64,000 bases of DNA from Muscardinus avellanarius (Eukaryota > Chordata > Mammalia > Rodentia > Gliridae), in the NCBI GenBank assembly GCA_963383645.1, contig OY726569.1, positions 29,668,599 through 29,732,598 of the forward strand, read 5' to 3'. The translations under genes and the position numbers were made by a program. The notes under the pieces are model-generated. The model did no database searches. It saw only the letters and a list, made by a program, of their open reading frames with translations, and was not told where the DNA came from. Position 1 is the stretch's first letter, and the number at the start of each line of letters is the position of its first letter. Positions 8,563 to 20,959 of the stretch are shown in pieces.

Positions 8563-10612
8563 GTGAGAAATCCCAGGAAGATCCCAGGATCACTGAGAGG
8601 AGGCCGGCGTGGCTGCGGTCCCCCTCCGCAGGCCGCTCTGTTTGAAGGTGCCCACGAGGGCCACGAGGCACCTGCTGTTAGGCTAGGCCAGTGGGAAGGA
8701 AGCTGTGGACACCAAGTCCCCTCATAGGGACACCACTCCCAGCTCCGGTGCAGAACTTCATAAGAAATCGCATTGTTAGGCTCTAGAAATAGGAGCGGGA
8801 ACAAAACAAACCCCCTTGAGAGTCAAAGGGACTCAGCAAGTGTCAAGAAATGCTTTCAAGAAAAGAAGGCCTATAGCACTTGCTGCTGCTTCTAAAAAGC
8901 TGAAACCTTACTCTGGCAGCTCTCGGCACTGATCCTTGGACTGTCCCTGGGTCTGATTTCCTCAGGGACAAGCTAATCTGTTATTAGTCACATTCAAGCA
9001 GGAAGGGTTTCTGATCCTTCTTTGAAAGCAAGTGTGATAGGGAGAGATAAGAGGCTCCGATGCCTGGGTGGGCAGGGAGTGGCCCCTGGCTGGGAGGAGA
9101 GGGCAAGCCAATCTCTCTGAACCTACCTCAGCCTAGTTCCAGGTGTGCCAGTGTCGGCTTAAAAAGGGATTAGGTCAAAAGAAACCCTAGCGACCTCCCT
9201 GTTTTACTGAGAGCTTGAACTGTGCTAAAGCCGGGACTCCTGATTTTAGGGGCAGAGAAATGTCCAGCAGAGACAGTGGGGGCCAGCAGAGATGCATTTG
9301 TTTCATTATCAAAGGCTCTACACAAACCCACATGTTTCTTCGGGGGGAGGAAGGACATGGTTTTCGGGTACTATTGGTTCACAACGTTATTAGAGTGGAG
9401 TGGGGCAGGGGAGTGTCAGGGCGGAAAAGAGGCTAGGCTCTGCAGAGACTGCGGAAGAGGGGACAGGAGGAGAAGCAGCGTGGGCAGGGGGCACTTGCCG
9501 TGGACCACCAAAAGAGCAGGTGTTTCGTATCTTGCCTGTGCTTTCCTGACTTGCAATTTTTGCTTTGTGCAGCCAGGAATCTGGAGTTGGCATCATCTAT
9601 GGCTAAAGCGGTGATGATACCTCCTGCTAGAAAGCTGAGCCTCCTAGGTCGAGGGACCAGCTAAAGAGCTGCAGCTGTCTCCAGCAGGAAAAGCTCTTCT
9701 GACCCCCCCTTCCACCCCAGAGGAGGCTTATTTTCCAGGCATATTCCCATGAGTTCATTTCCAAGGCCAAACATCCTTTCTGCACAGATCCTTTTTATTG
9801 CCATGGAGACAATCTGCTGCTCTGGCCAATTGAGAGTTGGAGAAGTGGGCACCATGACAACCGGGGTGGGGGTGGGGCTGGAAAGACAGCTCTGGATCAC
9901 CCCGTCCCCTAGACCAGAGCCACAAGTGTGGATGATGGAAGGGGTACCCCTCCCTCTCTGAGACTGAGCTAGTGTGGGGCATGATGGGTGGGCTGGGGCG
10001 GGGAGGGGAGGTCTTGGGCTGCCCAGTGCAGTCCTTCCTTCTTGTCTGATTTTATGTTTTGCTGGTCTCTGGCAGGCCAGCTAGTAGGTACCTGGAGACA
10101 TGGGAGGCCAGAGCAGGGGAATCTGATTAGCTCAGGGGCTGTGGGGGGCAGTGGCTCCTAGGCGGTGACCCACAAACACACAAGTGCTCTTCTGAAGACC
10201 CCTCCCCTAGGATGGGGAGAAGCATAAGTGCAGGCCAGTTCTTGTCCCTGAATTGTGGGTATCCAGCCAGCAGAATGTGCTCATGGTGGGAGGCCAGAGG
10301 CCTGCCGCGACTCCCTCAGCCTTCCCTGACTCCTGCGGAACCTGCCTGACACCGGCCGTACTGGTGACCCTTGTTTAGTCTGTAGCTGGTCACTGTATAC
10401 AGCTGAGTCAGGAGACTTGTCTGTCCCCTTCCTTCCTCCTGGGCTCTCCAGCCATTCCAGCTGTTCCCCGACCCCAGGCCTCCTGACTCCTGTGCAGTGC
10501 TCTTGGTCCCACTACCCCTTAGCCCTTACCCAGGAGGGATGGGGGGGGCAGAGTGATGCTGAGATCTGCTTGTTCCTGGAGTCGGTTGACTAGCTCACCA
10601 AAGGCACAGGTA
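8563..10612. other. intergenic, unique-looking
   Basis: GC-richer, low in repeats. I found no exon set with consistent splice sites and no RNA gene. Confidence 0.5.
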
Positions 10613-10816
10613 TAGCTGGGTGTGGCACATGCCTGTAATCTCAGCACTTGGAAGGCTAAGACAGGAGGATCACAAATTCAAGCCAAGCCTCAGCAATTAG
10701 GCTAGATACTCAACAACTTAGATCCTGTTTAAAAATAAAAAATAAATTATGGCTGGAGGTGCAGCTCAGAGGTAGAATGCCCCTGAATTCAGTCTCTAGT
10801 ACCATACACTATACAC

Positions 10817-10859
<43 letters not shown>
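10613..10859 (+). mobile_element. B1-dID-type SINE with (CA)n tail
   Basis: Diverged left half, right half 'ggtgcagctcagaggtagaa', then (CA)n at about 10818-10859. Confidence 0.85.
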
Positions 10860-10861
<2 letters not shown>

Positions 10862-11084
10862 GGGGCCATCCTTGTGAAGACCATAAATCAGAGAACAGCC
10901 AGTAACCTGCAAGTACATTCTATAGAGCAAAACCGATGGCCAAAGCTTGATATGTAGACACAAGTCACATGACTCCAGTTTTGGAAGGTCACCTCTTTAT
11001 GACTTATTCTTATGTGTAAAGTGGGATAAACTTATAGGGCCTTTGTGAACATGAAATGAATGAATATCTGGATATTAGTTATTT

Positions 11085-11300
11085 TTTTTTATTTTTTGCG
11101 GTACTGAGGATGGAACCCAAGGGCATTCTACCCCCAAGCTCCACCCCCAGTTCTATTTTTTATTTTTTATTTTGAAACAGAGTCTCACTAAGTTGTAAAG
11201 GGCCTCACTAAGTAGTAGCTGAGGCTGCCCACGAACTGTGATCCTCTTGTCTCAGCCTCCCAAATTCTGGGATTACAAACATGCACCACCATGCCTGGCT
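11085..11300 (-). mobile_element. B1-dID SINE, type B
   Basis: T-rich tail, right half, linker, left half ending 'accaccatgcctggct'. The flanks share 'atattagttatt' (11072-11083 and 11303-11314), a probable 12-bp target duplication. Confidence 0.9.
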
Positions 11301-11540
11301 CGATATTAGTTATTATTGATACAAGTTCTTATATTCCACTCTTCAGTTATTCTCTGTAGACTCCACCAGTACCACCCAGCAGGGGCTCACTTGTTCCCGC
11401 CAATGCCAGGGTTGAGGAGGAATGAAGGTGTTGCCTCATCTAATCCCACCCCAGAACTCTTCATCCTCACCTCCCAGCGATTCCCAGATGGTGAGGTTTG
11501 CAATTAACCCAGCTGGATAAGAGAGCTGTTCCCAGTGAGA

Positions 11541-11853
11541 GAGCATGGTGGTACACATCTATAATTCCATTACTTGGGAGGCTGAGGCAGGAGGATGGAA
11601 GGTTCAAGGTCAGCCTCAGCAATTACTGAGACACTCAGCAACTTAGTGAGACCCTGTGTTTTTTTTTTTTTAAAGCCAGATGTAGGAGGATCACAGGTTC
11701 AAGACCGGCCTCAATAATTTAGCAAGACTCTCAGTAACCTAGGAAGACGCTGTTGCAAAACAAAAATAAAAAGGGCTGGGGTTATAGCTCGGAGGTTGAA
11801 TGTCCCTGGGTTCCATCCCCAGACCTGCAAAAAAAAAAAAAAAAAAAAAAAAA
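11541..11853 (+). mobile_element. Composite SINE: left half plus a second, nearly full unit
   Basis: A B1-like half (11541-11680) runs into a second, truncated left half with linker and type B right half, ending in A(26) from 11828. Confidence 0.8.
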
Positions 11854-11882
11854 TCTAAACACTATCAAAAGATAAAAAAAAG

Positions 11883-12108
11883 TGCCAGGCGTGGTGGCGC
11901 ACGCTTGTAATCCCAGCATTTGGGAGGCTAAGACCAGAGGATCACGGTTCTTGGACAGCCTCAGCTACTTAGCGAGGCCCTCCGCAACTCAGTGAGACCT
12001 GGTTTCAAAATAAAGAATAAAAAATAGGGCAGGGGGTGTAGCTCAGAGGTCGAATGCCCCTGGGTTTTATCCCCAGACCTGCAAAAAAAAAAAAAAAAAA
12101 AAAAAAAA
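11883..12108 (+). mobile_element. B1-dID SINE, type B, full length
   Basis: Complete unit with 'ggttcttggacagcctcagc' in the left half and an A(25) tail. Confidence 0.9.
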
Positions 12109-12121
12109 GATAAAAACGTAA

Positions 12122-12191
12122 GTCGGGTGTGGTGGCACACCCTTAGAATCCCAGTACTTGGGAGGCTGAGACAGGAAGATCCCAAGTTGCT
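12122..12191 (+). mobile_element. SINE left half, truncated
   Basis: Only the first ~70 bp ('gggtgtggtggcacaccctt'). Confidence 0.75.
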
Positions 12192-13959
12192 GAAACTCTG
12201 TTCCCCAGCGTGATGGTATTGGAAGGTGGGAGACGTTGGGAGGGAGGGAGGGAGGTGAGGTCATGATGGTTAATCCCTTAAACGAGGACAAAGGTACCAG
12301 GGCCTTGTCCACCACGTGAGGACACAGCAAGATGCCCCCACCGAGGGTGAGCCCACCGTGCCGGCCACCTGATCTCGACTTCAGCCTCTAGAATGGCAAG
12401 ACACAGGTGTTGCTGTCCAAGCTGCCTGCTCTATGGGATTCTTCCATAGCAGTCCAAGTGACTAGTAAGTGCCTTCCGTGATCTCCCGTGCACTGGGTGC
12501 CCAGCAAAGTCTGATGGTACAAAAGCCTGGGAGTGAGACAGTGGGCCCCGACTGTGACAACCACAGGTGCTATGGGCCATAAAGGAGAGCACATTTCTTT
12601 TTGCCAGAGGGGTGCCGAGGGGGTGGGGACAGGGTAGGGGTCCAGGAAGTGTTCACCGAGTATCCACACTGGGGATCTGGGTTTTACAGGACAGGAAGGA
12701 GCAGTTTCAGCAGAGACTCCCATGATGAAGTGCTCAGGGCTCTGCCGTCTGTCGCTGCCATGGGGCTGAGAGTGGCGTGTGAGGAGAAAGGGTTACACCC
12801 TCGGATGGAGACGGTGGGCGCCAGGTCCCCTCGGCGGCAGGGCCTTGCCACGCTCCCTTGCTGGTGGCTGCCTCCTGGGGACCATAACCACTTTCAGGTT
12901 GCTGCAGTGGAGTCTGGCTGGGGCTTAAGCGCTGGGTCCTTTATGCAGACATGTCTTGGGGACTTCTAACTTCTGTCCTATGTCACCTTAGCTGGGAAAG
13001 GAGCAGCGACCTGTGTTCTTTGGGACAGGAGTGGCTCCATTCCACACGGCAGTCTAGACCTTATTCTTCCCTGAAAGATGCACGCAGGATTTGGTATGGA
13101 TGATCTGTTTTCTCTATCATTTATAAACTGCCTATAAAATATAAATGTTTCTGTTTAAGCAGAGAAGGGTTGATGCAGGAACTGTGATCGGACCAGACAC
13201 TTTTGGAAGAAGGAAGAGCCAGAAGGACCGACAGACTGGCGGTCACCACAGCCCCAAAGACAGAGACCCCACGGTGTGCTGTGGGATGGCAGGTGAGCCG
13301 TGCCGGGGAAGAGCTGAGCGCGTGGTCCCCTCCAGTCTCTTGGGTGACGAAGCCTCTGGATGACCCCACTAACAATGGCGAGATGGAGATGAAGAGCGCC
13401 GCTGTATAATAACGTGATGAAAATGTTGCTAAATGGCGGTGGGCTGGGCTGAGGAGCTGGAGGGGGAGTCGTGTGCAGAGATGGTGGACGTGGCCTTTGG
13501 GTGCAGTTTCCCAGCCAGACCCTCTGCTGTGTCACCGTGCCTCAGCTAGCCACAGCTAGTTTTGAGTCTCTAGGATGTTGAGGCTGTCCGAGGGGAATTA
13601 GAAGGTGGGCCTAAGTGAAAAGTCCAAGCAAGCTCTCTCCTGGTCACTGGCACTCTGTGTCCACCAGGGGAGGGCAAAGGTGTGGTCAGTGGCTGTGAAA
13701 TTACTGTCGTAGGAACCTCCTGCCTGCCAGTGAGTATAAGAAAATGGTGTGAGAGTAAATGTACCATTCCCCCCCACCCCCAGAATGCTGCGCCTTTTGT
13801 CTACAGAGTGGAGAGCGGACGCTTTCTCTGTCTCTTTGTTCAGTTGTAGCTTGGCCTGTCTGCCAGGAAAGGCAGCTGCTCCTGGGGAAGAAAGGAACAG
13901 GTGCTGAGAGAACGGCTCATGTGAAGCTCTGAACTTAGTCCTCCTGTAGTCTTCATTTA
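12192..13959. other. intergenic, no recognised feature
   Basis: Unique-looking, GC-moderate. Open frames of up to about 125 codons occur on both strands but none has coding-like composition or plausible splice partners. Confidence 0.45.
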
Positions 13960-14200
13960 AAATTACTAAAAAATAAATTAAAGCTTTTGGATAAATAATA
14001 CATGCGTATAGTACAAAATGCAAAAGGAACCAACAGCATACACTAAAAATAAATATCCCTTCCTCCCATCCCCATCCCTCTGCCCAGTTGCTCCCTCCCA
14101 AGGTAACCTGGCAGCAGTTTCCCGTGCGGTTTTCCAGAGATTTGCTAAGCATGTACGCGCATGCGTACACGTCTTCCCCTACCCAAATGCTAATATGCTG
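13960..14200 (+). repeat. ancient interspersed repeat fragment
   Basis: The pattern 'gtacaaaatgcaaaagga...aaataaatatcccttcctcccatcccc...ttttccagagatttgctaagcatgtac' resembles an old mammalian repeat widespread in placental genomes. Family uncertain. Confidence 0.35.
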
Positions 14201-14694
14201 CCTCAGCTAGAGTCTTGAAGAAAACAGATGGCACACATCAAGCGAGGCATTTGAGTGGAGCTTAGTGCATGCTCTGTTTGCAGAGGTGTGGGCAGGCAGA
14301 GCAAGGATGATGCGGCACCCAGGGCCTGCACCAGCTGGGTGAGATGGCGCGGTGACTCGTGAGCCACACAGCTGCTGAGGGGCACAGCACGGAGCAGACA
14401 GGGACATAAACGCCCCCCCCCCAACTCAACTTCCCTGTGGTCTCTCTGCAGCACCCCCTGGACTGACCCCAACAGGAGAGCTTGCTGATGCGGTTTACAG
14501 AGGTCTCTCTCAGGGCCCAGAGCAGGTGGGAAAGACAGAGGGGTTCTGGCACGCTGCTGGCGACCTTGTGTGACTTTGCCGGTTTCCACTTGTCCCTGTA
14601 CACGTAGCCTCATTCTTCTGGCTGGATTAGTCTTTTATTGTATTCTTGTCGAGGAATACTACTATATTACATGCCATGGGTGAAATTTTATGCC

Positions 14695-15012
14695 TTCTCC
14701 CCCCAGCTCATATGTTAAGTCCTAATGTCCAATGTACCTATTTGGAGTAAGAAAGCCAGTCAGGTTAAATGAAGTCACGAGGTGAACAGGAGGCATCCTG
14801 TAAGAGGACACACCGGGAAAATCCATCTGCCATACAAGGAGACCGCCAGAAGGTGGCAGTCTACAAGCTCGGAAAAGAGCCCTTGCCACGAAGCCAATCA
14901 ACAGGCGCCTGGACCTTGGACTTACCAGTCTCCAGAACTGCAATAAATGTCTCCTGTTTAAGCCGTCCAGTCTGTGGTATTTTGTGATAGCACCCTGAAC
15001 TGACTCAGACAA
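14695..15012 (+). mobile_element. MaLR LTR, MLT1-like
   Basis: 'catatgttaagtcctaatgt' at the start, 'ggaccttggacttaccagtc' with 'ccagaactgcaataaatgtc' (AATAAA near 14942) and an end like 'ctgactcagaca' follow the MLT1 LTR order. An old solo LTR. Confidence 0.75.
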
Positions 15013-15039
15013 TACATATAAAATATATATTCCACAAAT

Positions 15040-15340
15040 ATAATCATATATGCCCCCAAATATTTAACTAGTTTCTTACTAATGGACTTTGAAGATCACT
15101 CCAAATCTTTCTATTACAAACAGTGCTGCCAGGCATATTCTTTTAGCAAGCCATTTCACATGGTGAGGTTGTGTACGGAATAGGTCCTAGGAAAGGGATT
15201 GCTGGATCAAAGAATGTGTGCTTTTGTAATTTTGATAGACACGGGCATAGCACCCAACATGGAGTTTGTACCAATTTACATGCACATCAGCAATGTATGA
15301 GATTCCTGAGCCGTTTTTAAACATCTGGGTTACAAAGATG
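15040..15340 (-). mobile_element. old L1 ORF2 3' fragment
   Basis: Antisense L1 signature: 'gggattgctggatcaaagaa' followed by 'caccaatttacatgcacatcagcaatgta'-like order. Very diverged, no frame. Confidence 0.55.
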
Positions 15341-15890
15341 TGAATAATGTGTTAGAGCATCTTGCTAGCAGTGTCTGTCACCTTCCCAAAATATAAATTT
15401 TTTTGAAACTATGACAGTGAACATTTCTCCCTTGCTTTCTCTCATCTCCTTCAAATTTATTCAGCAAGGATGAATCAATGGAATAGAATTCTTCTGTTCA
15501 TTCTTTGGGAACAATCCTGTGTCACTCTAAGTCACAAACATCAACCCCAATTTGGAAGTTAGTTTCTAATTTATCTTTCTAGGTACAAACAAACGGTGTG
15601 TATAAAAAGACATCTTGGAGACAGGGAAATCACATGTGTGCCAAGCACAGGGGACTCCAAGGAATTGCCATTAATTCCTCAGTGTTGCTGTGATCTGCAC
15701 AAAAAATGCCCCCGTTCTCTGAAGAGGCAGTCACAGCACCCAGAAATGTGAAATGCCTCATGTCTTCAATCTCTCCCAAAAACTTCAAGAAAAAGAAAAG
15801 ATGAAACAATTATGCAAAACATTAACATTCATTATGTCCAGGTGATGGACACCTTCCTATGTGCTCAAAACTCTCATAAGAAAATCTTAA
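15341..15890. other. intergenic, no recognised feature
   Basis: AT-rich; nothing identified. Confidence 0.4.
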
Positions 15891-16118
15891 GCTGGGCGTG
15901 GTGGCGCACACTTGCAATCCCCGCGCTTGGTTTGAAGTCAGCCTCGCTGGCTTAAGAGACCCTGTTTCCAAATAAAAAAATAATATAAAATAGGTCTGGG
16001 AGTGTAGCCCGGAGGTAGAAGGGTTTCCAGGAACCCCAGTACCACCACCACAAAAAAAAAAAGTCTGGGGGTGTCCCTCAGAGGTAGAATGCCACTGTGT
16101 TCCATTCCCAGTACCACC

Positions 16119-16135
<17 letters not shown>
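15891..16135 (+). mobile_element. B1-dID SINE, type C, with an extra right half
   Basis: A type C unit ('gaagggtttccaggaacccc') with the shortened left half 'cctcgctggcttaagagacc', followed by a second ID half 'ggtgtccctcagaggtagaa' and an A-tail leading to (TA)n. Confidence 0.85.
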
Positions 16136-16153
<18 letters not shown>

Positions 16154-16460
16154 CCCCCCAAAAAACCACCACCAACAACAAAAATAACCTTCAGTCCTGT
16201 GGCCACGGCAGCTTCACCTTTCTCAGGCCTGAGTTAGGCAAGAGTGCAGGATTGTCTCCCCAACTGCAGCAACACACACAAAGCTCTCACAATAGGTTTA
16301 TGTTCCAAAGCAGCTTCCCACCCAGGTGTGGGATTGAGAAAGTATCAGTGTTCTCCAAAGGAATCTCATAAATCTTCCTAGTAGATCTCTTGGGTAATAT
16401 ATTTTTTTCGTAATATTGAATCTTTCTTGACACACACACACACACAGATACACACAATTG

Positions 16461-16855
16461 GAGGCACTAGGGATTGAGCTCAGGGACATTCCTTTTTTTT
16501 TTTTTTTTTGGTGGTACTGGGGTTCCTGGAAGCCCTTCTACCTCTGGGCTACACTCCCAGACCTATTTTATACTTTTTTATTTTTGGAAACAGGGTCTCT
16601 TAAACCAGCGCGACTGGCTTCGAACCCGTGCGATCCTCCTGTCTCTGCCTCCCAAGCGCGGGGATTACAAGCGTGCGTCACCACGCCGGGCAGAACTCAG
16701 GGACATTCTAACTCTGAGCTATACTCCAAGCCCTTTAATTCTTTTGAAATAGCTCTTGCTAAGTTGCTGAGAGTCTCATGAAGTTTCTGAGGCTGACTCA
16801 AACCTGTTATCCTCCTGTCTCAGCCTCCCAAGCACTGGGATTACAGATAAGCACC
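16461..16855 (-). mobile_element. SINE interrupted by a younger SINE
   Basis: The host SINE lies at 16461-16491 and 16696-16855. A type C SINE (16492-16695) is inserted, flanked by the perfect 13-bp duplication 'ctcagggacattc' (16479-16491 and 16696-16708). Confidence 0.9.
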
Positions 16856-16959
16856 ATTTACTTTTATTAGATACATTTAGAGTTTTATCTGTATTTTTAC
16901 AGCAGGATTTACATCAAACTACATTTATAATTGTGCTAGAAAGACATTTTATTAGTTAT

Positions 16960-17405
16960 CCATCGTTACGATGGCCTATGGCAATGTTTATTATCTCATA
17001 ATTTCTGAGGGTCAGGAATCCAGCGCGGTTTCCCTGGGTGGCTCTGGAGCGGAGCCTCCCACTGGGCTTCGGTCCTCTGAAGGCTGGGTTGCAGCTGGAG
17101 GGCCCACTTCCAAGAAAGGCTACTCACGTGGCTGAGCCTCAGTTTCCCTCAGCTCCTCACCAAGTAGGATTCTCTATAGGGCTTCTCACGACAGGGCAAC
17201 TGATTGCCCCAGGGTGAGCGACCTGAGAGAGCAAGGGAGGAGCCCTGGTGTCTTTTTTTTAATTTAGCCTTGGTAGTGACGTGCCATCACACCTGCCATA
17301 TTTCATTAATCACCCAGATCAGCCATGATAACATGGGATGGAACTTGGGTGTCAATACCAAGAGGAAGGGACCCTGAGGACCATTTCGGGGCTGGCTACC
17401 AGTGC
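16960..17405 (-). mobile_element. old LTR, MaLR-like
   Basis: 'tttattatctcataatttct' plus 'gggtcaggaatccag' at the start and 'gtgacgtgccatcacacctgccatattt' order near the end recall an antisense MaLR-type LTR. Family from memory only. Confidence 0.5.
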
Positions 17406-18162
17406 CAATGATGCCACCTTGCATGTCTTAGCTGTCAGTGTAAAATGTTTCATGCATTTGTGCCCCATAGAGCTGTAGTCCATAGGAGAGGATCCTCCAA
17501 GGGTGAAGTGTGGCCCTTGGCCACTGGATGCACATGTGGACCTCAGTATCTCCCAGAGGTCATGGGGACAATAGTGTTATCATGCACTTTGCCATGAGTG
17601 TGGCCAGATGGTAATTCCTATAGATTTTGTTCTGCATTTAAAAATCCCCCCCCCCCCCAGGACCCAGTGCTCTGGTTCCCTTGTCATAGAATCCCTCATT
17701 TAGGAAGGCCTTGGGTGGCCAGGATATGAACTGAATCCTAGCAGGGGTTCAGCTCAAGCAGAGGTGCTCCTAACTGCTCCTAACTCCGCATGCCCATAAG
17801 GAGCCCTATCTGAGGTGATCAGCCGTGAGGAAGTGGGGATGAGGCAGGTGTGCACTCTGCCTGGGTGGAGAGTGCCCATCCTTCCATCACAGGAGAAACG
17901 AATCTGAACACCGAGAGGCGCCCATGGAGGAGACGCCAGAAGCCCTTTCTTCATATAGCTCTGAACCTGCTACCTTGGGAGAGGGAGGTAAGGGACAGGA
18001 ACATTTCTTTTTGAGTCCAGGGAGAAACTGATTACTTGGAATTAATACTTCCTGAAGACAGGAGTATTGTAATTTTGGGTTCTGGACCATAAAGTCTGAG
18101 GTATTGGCCCCTGGGAGGGACAGGGCTGTGCATTGTCTATCTTTTTCTTTTTTTCTTTTTTT
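17406..18162. other. intergenic, no recognised feature
   Basis: Unique-looking; a C(13) run at 17647-17659 is the only simple repeat. Confidence 0.45.
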
Positions 18163-18513
18163 AGCACTGGGAACTGAATCCAGGAGCATTCTACCTCCGA
18201 CTTACACTGCTAGCCATTTTTTTTTGGTACTGAGCATTGAACCCAGAGGCATTCTACCTCCTAACTATATCCCCAGACCTATATTAAAAAAAAATTTTTT
18301 TTGTGACCACTAGGAATGGAACCCAGGGGAATTCTATCTCTGAGCTACACCCCCAGCCCTATTTTTTTGATTCTTTATTTTAAAACAGGGTCTCAATGCG
18401 TTGCAAAGGGGCCTCAGTAAGTAGTAGCTGAGGCTGTCCGCGAACCACGATCCTCCTGTCCAGGAGGATCCAGCCTCCCAAATGCTGAGATTATAAGCAT
18501 GCACCACCATGCC
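18163..18513 (-). mobile_element. Two SINE right halves plus a full type B-like SINE
   Basis: Right-half fragments at 18163-18220 and 18222-18290 precede a full unit at 18300-18513. The left half holds a small palindrome 'atcctcctgtccaggaggat' near 18450-18470, from a local inverted duplication. Confidence 0.8.
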
Positions 18514-18785
18514 TTTTTTTTTTCTTTTTTTTGAAACAGGATCTCAGTAAGTTTCTGTGGCTGGTTTCAAATCCTGTCTCAGCCTCCATGCCTTTTTTTT
18601 TTTTTTTGAAACAGGATCTCAGCCTCCTAAGTACTGCGATTACAGACTTGTGCCACCATGCTCGTCTTTAATATCTACTTTGAAACAGGGTCTCACTAAA
18701 TTTCTGAGTCTGGCCTTGAACTTATGTGCCTCCTGTCTCATCTTCTTAAGTAATGGATTATAGGAGTGTGCCCCATGCCCAGTTA
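18514..18785 (-). mobile_element. SINE left-half fragments in tandem
   Basis: Three partial left halves, two of them starting 'tttgaaacaggatctcag', separated by T runs. Confidence 0.75.
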
Positions 18786-18787
18786 TG

Positions 18788-19245
18788 TCTTTTTTTTTTT
18801 TTTTTTTTTTTTTTTTTGCAGGTTTTTGGGTATGGAACCCAGAGGCATTTGACCTCCGAACTCCTCCCCCTGCCCATTTTTTTTTTTTTTTTTGGTGGTA
18901 CTGGGAGTGGAACCCAGGGGCTTTCTACCTCCTGGCTATACTCCCAGACCTATTTTATATTTTATTTGGAAACAGGGTCTCACTAAATTGCTGAGAGCCT
19001 CACTAAGTAGCTGAGGCTGGCTTCGAACCTGCGTGATCCTTCTGTCTCAGCCTCCCAAGCGTGGGGATTACAAGCGTGCGCCACCACGCCCAGCTCCCAA
19101 TTTTTTATTCTTTATTTTGAAACAGGGTCTCACTGAGTTGCAGAGGGCCTCACTAAGTAGTAGCTGAGGCTGTCCGCGAACCGCGATCCTCCGGTCTCAG
19201 CCTCCCAAGCGCGGGGATTACAAGCATGCGCCACCACGCCTGGCA
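18788..19245 (-). mobile_element. Type B SINE interrupted by a type A SINE
   Basis: Host: T(27) tail and right half at 18788-18876, left part at 19096-19245. Insert: type A unit 18877-19095. The junction is rich in T, so the target duplication is unclear. Confidence 0.85.
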
Positions 19246-19823
19246 CCAGTTCTGTCTTTATCTTAGTAACTAGTAATAGCTGCTTATACCAAAAATTTAC
19301 CAAATAAATTCCATCTAAGCTTCTTCCCAAACTCAAGAGAGGTGGCAGGCACCACTATCTTAATTCTGTGGGTGAAGAAACATGCCCAAGAGGATAAACA
19401 ACTTGTCAAGGTTGTTTCTAAAACTAGGGATGAGGTATGAACGGAGGTGAGCCAAAGCTCACATCCCAGCTGCCTGGCTGTCTCCCACGCTGTTGGAGGT
19501 GGGTTTCTGCCGGTGGTTGTCATTTTCTTCACAGGCCATTTACCTTTCAAGTCTTTCTGGGCAAAAAGGAAAGAGCTTTGGAACTCACGCCCTCATTCCT
19601 GGGAGTTTGCGATTGTCACGTTGACATTCCTAACAGTAGGTTAATCCCTGTTGACCTGTTGGTGCAGGCGTAGGCTGCGGTCTCATCAGAGGCGGCCTGC
19701 ACTGTGGAGGTCATGTATGAGCCATAGGAATAAGTGTACACTCTGCTTTCAATCTTTCTGGAATATTTTGTTTAAGGCATGTCTCTTCTAAGCGGCATTT
19801 AGTTAAATTAAAAAATACCTGAA
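19246..19823. other. intergenic, no recognised feature
   Basis: Nothing identified on either strand. Confidence 0.4.
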
Positions 19824-20025
19824 TCGGGCGTGGTGGCGCACACTTGTAATCCCAGTATTTGGGAGGCTGAGATAGAATAATCCCAGGTTCCAAGCCAGCC
19901 TCAGCCATTTAGCAAGACTCTCAGAAATGTAGTGAGAACTTGTTTCTAAATAAAAGAAAAATAGGGGCTGGGGTGTAGCTCAGAGATACAATTCCCCCTG
20001 GCTTCTCTCCCCAGCACCACAATGA
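19824..20025 (+). mobile_element. B1-dID-type SINE
   Basis: Left half 'cgggcgtggtggcgcacact', right half 'ctggggtgtagctcagagat', CAA-rich tail. Confidence 0.85.
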
Positions 20026-20287
20026 ACAAAACAACAACAACAACAAACCACAAAAAAACTCTCATCTGAGACACTCCATTTTTAAGTGGGTTAATTTAAT
20101 TTGTTTGCATTTTTTTGCAATTCCTAATGCATTTGGATTTGTTATCGCTTTGCTAAGCCTTTTTTCTCTGCTTCTCTTTTTCTTCTTCCCTATCTAGATT
20201 TCTGTTGTATTAATGAAACTTTAAAAATTCTGGCTTAGAAAGAATTGTTGCTACTTCTACCTTTTTTGTGTGGCTAAATGAAACTTT

Positions 20288-20548
20288 TTCTTTTGTGGTA
20301 CTGGGGGTTGAACCTAGGGGCTTTCTACCTCTGAACTATACCATTCAGCCTTAAAAAATTTTTTTTTGTGGTGCTGGGGATTGAACCCAGGGGCATTCTA
20401 CCTCTGAGTTAAACCCCCAGCCCTATCTTTTATTCTTTATTTTGAAGCAGGGTCTCATTAAGTTGCAGAGGGCCTCACTAAGTAGCTGAGGCTGGGTGCA
20501 AACCTGTGATCCTCCTGTCTCAGCCTCTCAAGTACTGGGATTACAGGT
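20288..20548 (-). mobile_element. SINE right half followed by a full SINE
   Basis: Right half only at 20288-20351, then a complete unit at 20358-20548. Confidence 0.85.
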
Positions 20549-20556
20549 TAATATTG

Positions 20557-20640
20557 ACTGGGGGTGCAGCTCAGAGGTAGAATGCCTCTAGGTTCAATCC
20601 CAGTACTGCAGAAAAAAAAAAACAAAACTAAAAACAACAA
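20557..20640 (+). mobile_element. ID-like right half, free-standing
   Basis: 'gactgggggtgcagctcaga' to an A/CAA tail, with no left half. Confidence 0.75.
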
Positions 20641-20711
20641 CGAGGGGTGGTGCAGTGCTCTGGAGCCTGCAAGAATAGGAGCCATAGTCACCCCTATGTC
20701 TAAAGGGGCAT

Positions 20712-20903
20712 TAGATTCCCATTACTGCTGTAACAAATTACCACAAGTTTAGTAGTTTAAAGCAACACATATTGTTATTTTACAATCCTGGGGGGAGGGG
20801 TAAGAAGTCTGAAATGGGGGCTGGAGGTATTGCCCAGTAGTAGTGTGCTTATCTAGTGTGTGAGAGGCCCCAGGTACAACCCCCAATAACACACACACAC
20901 ACA

Positions 20904-20959
<56 letters not shown>

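Noticed and set aside
12601..12969. Protein-coding frame of 122 codons in intergenic DNA
   Set aside because: Overlaps opposite-strand frames of similar size, no motif, no conserved-looking splice partners.
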